Shown: positions 58,785 to 64,000 of the stretch, piece by piece
How the letters are laid out: each line of letters begins with the position of its first letter
Position numbering within the stretch: the stretch's first letter is position 1
Assembly (NCBI GenBank): GCA_038235165.1
Contig: JBBSUG010000009.1
Coordinates: 1 to 64,000 of the forward strand
DNA: 64,000 nucleotides
DNA from: GCA-002050365 sp038235165
GTDB taxonomy: Bacteria; Acidobacteriota; Blastocatellia; Pyrinomonadales; Pyrinomonadaceae
Direction of reading: 5' to 3'
Program-made: the position numbers and the translations under genes
Notes under the pieces: model-generated
The model's input: the letters and a program-made list of their open reading frames with translations, nothing else
Database searches by the model: none
What the model was told of the DNA's origin: nothing

Positions 58785-59109
58785 TACATTGAATTATAGA
58801 GGATTTACAGCAAAAGTGGAATTTTCCGCCGATGACAATGTTTTCTTTGGGCGGCTTTTAGGTATAGACGCGATTGTAACTTTTCACGCTGAAACCGTTG
58901 AAGAATTGAAATCTTCAATGAAGGAATCGGTTGATTTTTACATTGAAGTCTGTGAGAAAAAAGGTAAAAAACCAAAGAAAATCTATTCCGGCAAATTAAT
59001 GTTTCGTCTGCCGTCGGAACTTCACGCCCGCATCGCCGAAACCGCCGCCAAGCGCGGCAAAAGCATCAACGAATTCGGCAAAGAAGTTTTTGAAGCGGCA
59101 ATCAATTAG
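58768..59109 (+). CDS. HicB-like antitoxin
   Basis: 113 residues. The N-terminal partially degraded RNase-H-fold domain is visible in YRGFTAKVEFSADDNVFFGRLLGIDAIVTFHAETVEELKSSM, followed by a ribbon-helix-helix-type C-terminus (KLMFRLPSELHARIAETAAKRGKSINEF). The ORF begins at ATG 58777, or at TTG 58768 overlapping hicA. HicB neutralises HicA and can repress the operon. Confidence 0.85.
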   Translation: MLKMNNTLNYRGFTAKVEFSADDNVFFGRLLGIDAIVTFHAETVEELKSSMKESVDFYIEVCEKKGKKPKKIYSGKLMFRLPSELHARIAETAAKRGKSINEFGKEVFEAAIN

Positions 59110-59189
59110 GTCATTTCAACGCAAATCTTTTGGAAGATTACGAAAGACACACACTGCCGCTATCTAAGCCAAATTTCAATTTTCTATTA

Positions 59190-59310
59190 TCAAAATCCGC
59201 GCTCAAAATGTTACAAAAATCACACCGCGTGATTGGATAGTGAGAAATTAAAAGTAGAATTTATTCAACCTGCAAAGAAATGTGATTCGTTTTTTCCCGC
59301 AAAAAAAAAG
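59190..59310. repeat. Cassette-flanking direct repeat, copy C (partial)
   Basis: AAATCCGCGCTCAAAATGTT, TCACACCGCGTGATTGGATA and GTGAGAA...TTTATTCAACCTGCAAAG match copies A and B, but the hairpin part is missing. It marks the 3' boundary of the HicAB cassette. No following cassette is present; instead the REP-pair copy 7 starts at 59327. Confidence 0.65.
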
Positions 59311-59326
59311 TAGATGTTTCTCAGCC

Positions 59327-59563
59327 GGAGCGCGGAAGTCTCGTCCGCTTCAACGCCAGCGAAGCGATGCGTTGAATGGCGTTAATCCATTTGAAACTAA
59401 CTGAAATGTAAAAGCCGTGAGCGGTTGAAGGCGTTCATCTATTTGAAACCAACTGAAACGTAAAAACAGTGAGGCGTTGAATGCGTTCATCCATTTGTAT
59501 TACGAACGACAACGCTTCCAACATTCGCTGCGCTGTGTTGGGCGGACGAGACTTCCGCGCTCC
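59327..59563. repeat. REP-pair element, copy 7 (237 bp)
   Basis: Forward REP at 59327-59348, inverted REP at 59542-59563, A-type interior with repeating TTGAA..GCGTTCATC..ATTTGAAAC modules. First of two elements in head-to-tail order. Confidence 0.85.
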
Positions 59564-59578
59564 GTCGGTCGCCAAGCC

Positions 59579-59814
59579 GGAGCGCGGAAGTCTCGTCCGC
59601 TTCAATGCCAGCGAAGCGATGCGTTGAATGGCGTTCATCTATTTGAAACTAACCGAAACGTAAAAGTGGTGAGAAGTTGAATGCGTTCGGTTGTGTGAAC
59701 TCACTAAAACGCGGAAACAATGAGAAGTTGAATGCGTTCATCTATTTGTATTACGAATGACAACGCTTCCAACATTCGCTGCGCTGTGTTGGGTGGACGA
59801 GGCTTCCGCGCTCC
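59579..59814. repeat. REP-pair element, copy 8 (236 bp)
   Basis: Forward REP at 59579-59600, inverted REP at 59793-59814 (two changes), A-type interior very close to copy 7, so the two look like a tandem duplication. It ends 107 bp before the ABC permease gene, and no other gene lies in 59110-59920. Confidence 0.85.
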
Positions 59815-59920
59815 GTAAATTTTTTTGTTGCATAAAATCACAAATGTTTTATAATAATTAAGTTCGTCCTCCGGCGCGACTCTCAAATAAAATCCCTTAA
59901 AATATTTATCTGATAAATTT

Positions 59921-60691
59921 ATGAATCGAATTCCGGTTATTGCCCGCAACACCTTTCGTGAAGCCGTCCGCGACCGCGTTTTGTATAATCTCGTCGTCTT
60001 TGTGCTGCTGATTACGGGCAGCGCGATTTTTCTTGGCGAACTGACTGCCGGACAGGAAGCGCGGACGATTGTTGATTTCGGTTTGGGCGCGATGCTCGTG
60101 TTCGGCGCGTTTATTTCCATTTTCGTCGGCGTGTCGTTAGTTTCCAAAGAAATTGAACGGCGAACGGTTTACGCGATTTTCTCGAAACCAATCGGGCGCG
60201 GCGAATTTATCGTCGGCAAATATCTCGGTTTGTGTCTCACCCTGCTCGTCAATGTTTTGATTATGGGCGCGGGTGTCTCGCTGGCGATTTTGTATGTCGG
60301 CGGCGGCAGTTTGGCATTTTCGATCTGGGGCGCAATCACTTTAATCTTTCTCGAACTGGCGATTTTAACCGCCGTCGCCATTTTATTTTCATCGTTTTCG
60401 TCGCCCGCGCTGTCGGCACTGTTGACGTTTTTCGTCTTTATCATTGGCAATTCCACGCAGTCACTGCGCGACTTTGCCGTCAATCTCGGCTCACCGTTCA
60501 CCAAATTTTTCTTTGAAGTTCTTTATTATCTGCTGCCGAACCTGTCGTTTTACAGTTTCAGAACCAACGCCGCGCACGGCGACGTGCCGACGGCGGCGAT
60601 GTTTGGCGGCGGCATTTTATATGCGGTCGCTTATATCGCCATTCTGCTGACCGTGACGATTTTCATTTTCAGCCGGCGCAACTTCAAGTAG
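59921..60691 (+). CDS. ABC-2 type transporter permease
   Basis: 256 residues with six membrane spans. The opening (MNRIPVIARNTFREAVRDRVLYNLVVFVLLI) and the cytoplasmic loop RTVYAIFSKPIGRGEFIVGKYLG are typical of ABC-2 permeases of the NatB/CcmB-like group. Substrate unknown. It belongs with the ATPase gene at 62007. A TPR protein and REP-pair elements lie between. Confidence 0.87.
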   Translation: MNRIPVIARNTFREAVRDRVLYNLVVFVLLITGSAIFLGELTAGQEARTIVDFGLGAMLVFGAFISIFVGVSLVSKEIERRTVYAIFSKPIGRGEFIVGKYLGLCLTLLVNVLIMGAGVSLAILYVGGGSLAFSIWGAITLIFLELAILTAVAILFSSFSSPALSALLTFFVFIIGNSTQSLRDFAVNLGSPFTKFFFEVLYYLLPNLSFYSFRTNAAHGDVPTAAMFGGGILYAVAYIAILLTVTIFIFSRRNFK

Positions 60692-60725
60692 GGAAATCTC
60701 CCATACAAACAATTCGTGTTAAATT

Positions 60726-61655
60726 ATGCAATCTTCGTCAAAACAGGTAATTTTTACGTTCGCCGTCATCGCCTTTGGTTTCGCGGCGGTGTTCGGGTTG
60801 AGCAATTACCTCGAAAAACATCGTCCGGTAATGCCGGAAAGTTACGCCGATGAAGATTTGTCTTTGCAGGGGGCGAAATTAAAAGGCTTTTCGCTCGGTT
60901 TTGAAGGTTTAATCGCCGATTGGTACTGGATGAAGTCTTTGCAGTATCTCGGCGATAAAGTTTTAAACAGCAAACAGGATTTCAGTTTGGACGACCTCAG
61001 TTCGTTAAACCCGCGTCTGCTCTACCCGTATTTAAATAATGCAAGTGATTTAGACCCGAAATTTTTCAGCGTTTACGAGTTCGGCGCGACCGTGCTGCCC
61101 GCGATTGATAAGGAACAGGCGATCAAATTGACACAAAAGGGAATTGACAATAACCCGGACAATTGGCGGCTTTATCAGTATCTCGGTTTTATCTACTGGC
61201 GGGCGGAAAATTACGCCAAAGCTGCCGAAGTTTACGAAAAAGGTTCACAAATCGCCGGTGCGCCGGATTTTATGCGATTAATGGCGGCGAAAATGAAATC
61301 CGAAGGCGGCAACCGCGACACTGCCCGCGAAATTTACCGGCAGATGTTTGACGACGCGCAGGATGAACAGTCGAAAGAGACGGCTCGGCTGCGGCTGCTC
61401 GAACTCGATTCTCTAAACGAACGCGACGCAATTCGTGCCGCGCTGCAAACTTTCAGAGAGAAAAACAACCGCTGTGCGGACAGTTGGCGCGAGATTCTGC
61501 CGCTGCTGCAAAATGTTAAATTGTCCGGCGGCAAAGATTTCCGTATTGATAATTCGTCAAATCTTGTTGATCCAGGGGGCGCACCGTATATGTTAGATAC
61601 CGAAAAATGCGACGTGCAGCTCGACCGGGCGAAAACGAAAATCCCGCTGAATTAG
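60726..61655 (+). CDS. Membrane-anchored TPR protein
   Basis: 309 residues. One N-terminal signal anchor (about 10-28, FTFAVIAFGFAAVFGLSNYL), then a region GFEGLIADWYWMKSLQYLGDK and three or so tetratricopeptide-like repeats (DPKFFSVYEFGATVL, NPDNWRLYQYLGFIYWRAENYAKAAEVYEKGSQ, and GNRDTAREIYRQMFDDA). Faces the periplasm. The gene lies between transporter permease and ATPase, so it is probably a partner protein. Known trios of this kind occur in acidobacterial genomes (from general knowledge, not checked). Confidence 0.72.
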   Translation: MQSSSKQVIFTFAVIAFGFAAVFGLSNYLEKHRPVMPESYADEDLSLQGAKLKGFSLGFEGLIADWYWMKSLQYLGDKVLNSKQDFSLDDLSSLNPRLLYPYLNNASDLDPKFFSVYEFGATVLPAIDKEQAIKLTQKGIDNNPDNWRLYQYLGFIYWRAENYAKAAEVYEKGSQIAGAPDFMRLMAAKMKSEGGNRDTAREIYRQMFDDAQDEQSKETARLRLLELDSLNERDAIRAALQTFREKNNRCADSWREILPLLQNVKLSGGKDFRIDNSSNLVDPGGAPYMLDTEKCDVQLDRAKTKIPLN

Positions 61656-61659
61656 AATT

Positions 61660-61681
61660 GGAGCGCGGACGGCTCGTCCGC
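61660..61681. repeat. Single REP-like hairpin (variant loop)
   Basis: GGAGCGCGGACGGCTCGTCC..., 5 bp after the TPR gene stop. Solitary, intermediate between the main REP and the 26137 variant. Confidence 0.65.
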
Positions 61682-61760
61682 TTCAACCAGCGCAGCGAAG
61701 TTGAGAGTGTTTCTAATGATTACAACGAACTGCAATGCTCAAACGGTCTCGCTTTCAGTC

Positions 61761-61995
61761 GGAGCGCGGAAGTCTCGTCCGCCAACACAGCGCAGCGAAT
61801 GTTGAATCGTCACTATTGATTACGACGAACCGAAATGCTAAAACAATCTTTTGCTTGCGCTCGATACGGGAGAATTTTGATTTTGCGATTCGGCTGAACC
61901 GTGGAGATTCGCGCATTAACAGAAAAGTTTATTGGTGAGGAGGTTTCCAACGATTCGCTCTCGCTGTCGTTGGGCGGACGAGACTTCCGCGCTCC
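61761..61995. repeat. REP-pair element, copy 9 (235 bp)
   Basis: Forward REP at 61761-61782, inverted REP at 61974-61995, B-type interior in the reverse orientation of copy 4 (as in copy 3). It lies inside the exporter operon and ends 11 bp before the ATPase start, so any promoter or ribosome site is inside or very near the REP. Confidence 0.87.
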
Positions 61996-62006
61996 CTATA
62001 AAAAAT

Positions 62007-62945
62007 ATGAATTATATTATCGAAATCGAAAATTTGTCGAAAGATTACGAAGTCGGCTTTTGGAAAAAGAAAAAAGTTCGCGCTTTGGATGGTTTGACGC
62101 TGAACGTCGAAGGCGGACAGATATTCGGTTTTCTCGGCGGCAACGGCGCGGGGAAAACGACGACGATCAAGATTTTGATGTCGCTGATGTTCCCGTCGGC
62201 GGGTTCGGCGCGGATTTTGGGTGAAGACATTTCAAACGTCAAAATGCGTTCGCGCATCGGTTACTGCCCCGAAAATCCATATTTCTACGATTATCTGAAA
62301 GCCGACGAATTGATGATGTATTTCGCCGAACTTTTCGGAATGGACAAAACAAAGGGCAGGCAAAAAACGCGGGAACTGTTGACCAAAGTCGGTTTGGACG
62401 AAAAAGACTGGAACAAACAGCTTCGCAAATTTTCCAAAGGGATGCTGCAAAGAGTCGGTTTGGCGCAGTCGTTAATTAACGACCCGGAAATCGTTTTTCT
62501 CGACGAACCGATGTCAGGACTCGACCCGATTGGACGACGCGAAATCCGCGAACTGATCGCCGAACTGCGCGACAAAGGCACGACCGTTTTTATGTCCACG
62601 CACATTTTATCCGACATCGAAGCTTTGTGCGATAACGTCGCCATTTTGCGAAAGGGAAAACTGGCGGCAGCCGGGAAATTGGACGATTTATTAATGCAGA
62701 GCGGCGAAAAACAGCAGTTCGAAATTGTTTTGAAGGGGACAACGGCGGAGGGTTTGAAAGATGATATTGCCGATATTACCGGCGCGACGATTTCCGCCAA
62801 ACCGAACGGAGTAAATATTCAAGTTTCAGACGAAAGCGATGTCGAAAAAGTGTTGGAAATAAACAAAAAGACGGGCGGCAGACTGGTTTCCGTCCAAAAC
62901 GTCCGGCAGTCGCTTGAAGAACTTTTCGTCAAAGAAACCTTATAG
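62007..62945 (+). CDS. ABC transporter ATP-binding protein
   Basis: 312 residues. Walker A FLGGNGAGKTTTIKIL, Q-loop region IGYCPENPYFYDYL, signature KFSKGMLQRVGLAQSLI (FSKGM), Walker B IVFLDEPMSGLDP and switch His in MSTHILSD are all intact. The C-terminal 80 residues carry a regulatory extension. Start at ATG 62007. A longer frame from 61932 runs through the REP element and gives unlikely sequence. Energises the permease at 59921. Confidence 0.95.
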   Translation: MNYIIEIENLSKDYEVGFWKKKKVRALDGLTLNVEGGQIFGFLGGNGAGKTTTIKILMSLMFPSAGSARILGEDISNVKMRSRIGYCPENPYFYDYLKADELMMYFAELFGMDKTKGRQKTRELLTKVGLDEKDWNKQLRKFSKGMLQRVGLAQSLINDPEIVFLDEPMSGLDPIGRREIRELIAELRDKGTTVFMSTHILSDIEALCDNVAILRKGKLAAAGKLDDLLMQSGEKQQFEIVLKGTTAEGLKDDIADITGATISAKPNGVNIQVSDESDVEKVLEINKKTGGRLVSVQNVRQSLEELFVKETL

Positions 62946-62949
62946 TCAT

Positions 62950-63001
62950 AAATCGAGAATCGCCAATCGTAATATCAATCACGATTGGCGATTCTCGATT
63001 T
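62950..63001. terminator. Perfect 21-bp stem terminator between convergent genes
   Basis: AAATCGAGAATCGCCAATCG... pairs perfectly with its inverse around a 10-base loop (62971-62980). It serves the ABC gene and the peptidase gene. Confidence 0.8.
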
Positions 63002-63020
63002 ACGATTGACGAATCGCGTA

Positions 63021-64000
63021 TTATTTCATGCCGAGATTCTTCATTAAAAACCCGTAAATATCAGCCTGTTCTTCGATCACTTTCGCCGTCGGTTTGCCCG
63101 CTCCGTGTCCGGCGTTAGTTTCAATGCGAATCAAAACCGGCGCGTCACCACCCTGCGCCTCCTGCAGAGTTGCCGCGTATTTGAAACTGTGCGCCGGAAC
63201 TACGCGGTCGTCGTGGTCGGAAGTTGTCACCATCACCGCCGGATATTTCGTGCCTTTCTTGATGTTGTGCAAAGGCGAATATTTGTAAATCGCGGCGAAT
63301 TCATCGGAGTTATCACTCGAGCCGTAATCCGAAGTCCACGCGCGTCCGATGGTGAATTTTTGAAACCTCAGCATATCCATCACGCCGACTGCCGGAAGTG
63401 CCGCGCCGAATAAATCGGGACGCTGATTCAAAGTTGCGCCGACTAATAATCCGCCGTTTGAACCGCCGGAAATCGCCAGTTTTGCGGGGCGCGTATATTT
63501 GTTTTTAATCAGATATTCCGCTGCACCGATGTAATCGTCAAAGACGTTCTGCTTTTGCAATTTCGTGCCGGCTTTGTGCCATTCTTCGCCATATTCGCCG
63601 CCGCCGCGCAGATTCGGCACGGCGTAAACGCCGCCGTTTTCCATCCAAACAACGCGCGAAACCGAAAATCCGGGTGTCATCGAAATATTGAAACCGCCGT
63701 AAGCGTAAAGCAATGTCGGGTTATTTCTATCGAGTTTCAAACCTTTTTTGTGAACGATAAACATCGGAATTTTCGTTCCGTCTTTGCTGTTATAAAAAAC
63801 TTGTTTGACTTCAAAATCGTTCGGGTTAAGTTTCACTTCCGATTTGCGAAAGATTTCCGATTTGCCGGTTTTTAAATCGTAGCGATAAATGGTCGGCGGC
63901 GCGTTGAAACTCGAATAAGTGTAAAAAACTTCGGTGTCATAGCGTTTGCCGTTAAAACCGCCCGCTGTGCCGATGCCGGGAAGTTCCACGTTTCTGACGA
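63021..64000 (-). CDS. Prolyl oligopeptidase family serine peptidase (5'-truncated)
   Basis: C-terminal catalytic domain of an S9A peptidase, cut by the window edge. The catalytic serine is in ISGGSNGGLLVGA, Asp is in TSDHDDRVVPAHSF, and His is in NAGHGAGKP. The sequence TLLYAYGGFNISMTPGFS is also typical. The beta-propeller part is only seen in its last blades (VFYTYSSFNAPPTIYRYDLKTGK). The frame has no start inside the window and continues past 64000. Confidence 0.93.
   Translation of the reverse strand, partial: VRNVELPGIGTAGGFNGKRYDTEVFYTYSSFNAPPTIYRYDLKTGKSEIFRKSEVKLNPNDFEVKQVFYNSKDGTKIPMFIVHKKGLKLDRNNPTLLYAYGGFNISMTPGFSVSRVVWMENGGVYAVPNLRGGGEYGEEWHKAGTKLQKQNVFDDYIGAAEYLIKNKYTRPAKLAISGGSNGGLLVGATLNQRPDLFGAALPAVGVMDMLRFQKFTIGRAWTSDYGSSDNSDEFAAIYKYSPLHNIKKGTKYPAVMVTTSDHDDRVVPAHSFKYAATLQEAQGGDAPVLIRIETNAGHGAGKPTAKVIEEQADIYGFLMKNLGMK

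Noticed and set aside
59435..60147. Frames crossing the REP-pair elements (59435-59680 and 59704-60147)
   Set aside because: They translate the REP sequence in both directions (RLPRSxxR, SRPPNTAQRM); repeat artefacts rather than proteins.

Overview
The window is one contiguous piece of a Gram-negative bacterial chromosome with mid-range base composition. It has long in-frame heptamer repeats, many short palindromes, type IV pilus genes, lipoproteins and glycosyltransferase family 9 genes. No rRNA, tRNA or CRISPR array was found, so the taxon is inferred only from gene style. The mix (DUF4912, phosphodiester glycosidase, class II photolyase, tandem GFSLIE pilins, ABC-2 permease with a TPR protein) fits Acidobacteriota, probably a Blastocatellia-like lineage. 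I cannot confirm that without a search.

Layout: 1-122 is the end of an IS256-type element. 350-5590 (minus) is a seven-gene block holding three steps of tryptophan/kynurenine meta-cleavage (3-hydroxyanthranilate dioxygenase, aminomuconate-semialdehyde dehydrogenase, RidA-type deaminase) mixed with unrelated genes. 5932-9227 (plus) carries tyrS and the agmatine-to-putrescine pair. 9481-23179 is mostly housekeeping and envelope genes: photolyase, carbonic anhydrase, purH with an unusual acidic insert, an M61-like peptidase, lipoproteins and a heptosyltransferase-like protein. 23336-28064 (plus) is an FHA-GGDEF protein followed by PilN/PilO/PilP-like genes and a pseudopilin. 28165-36861 includes a TonB-domain protein, an exported amidohydrolase, enolase, a VapBC-type pair, an epimerase broken by one in-frame stop, and a nucleotidyltransferase pair.

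36.9-40.9 kb (minus) is an accessory block. It encodes a DUF6402-like protein, an M23-like peptidase without a signal peptide, and an exported protein one base downstream of it. This layout resembles a peptidoglycan-targeting effector with a periplasmic immunity protein. 41.1-48.8 kb returns to core genes (gpmI, GT9, DacB-like, tdk, an amidotransferase). 48.9-57.3 kb is the most distinctive region: a REP-associated tyrosine transposase (RAYT) flanked by inverted copies of its probable substrate, then four tandem type IV pilin genes. Three of the pilins have sigma-54 promoters and a conserved upstream box. Two GT-C-like membrane proteins follow. 57.5-59.1 kb holds HigBA-like and HicAB-like toxin-antitoxin cassettes separated by copies of one direct repeat. 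59.9-62.9 kb is an ABC-2 exporter locus with palindromic elements inside it, and the window ends in a truncated prolyl oligopeptidase.

Two repeat systems run through the whole window. One is a family of about 235-bp elements (nine copies) with inverted REP hairpins beginning GGAGCGC at both ends, presumably mobilised by the RAYT. The other is arrays of phased 7-bp repeats that sit in gaps and also enter coding sequences (inside the aldehyde dehydrogenase, and at the starts of a pseudopilin and a GT9 gene).
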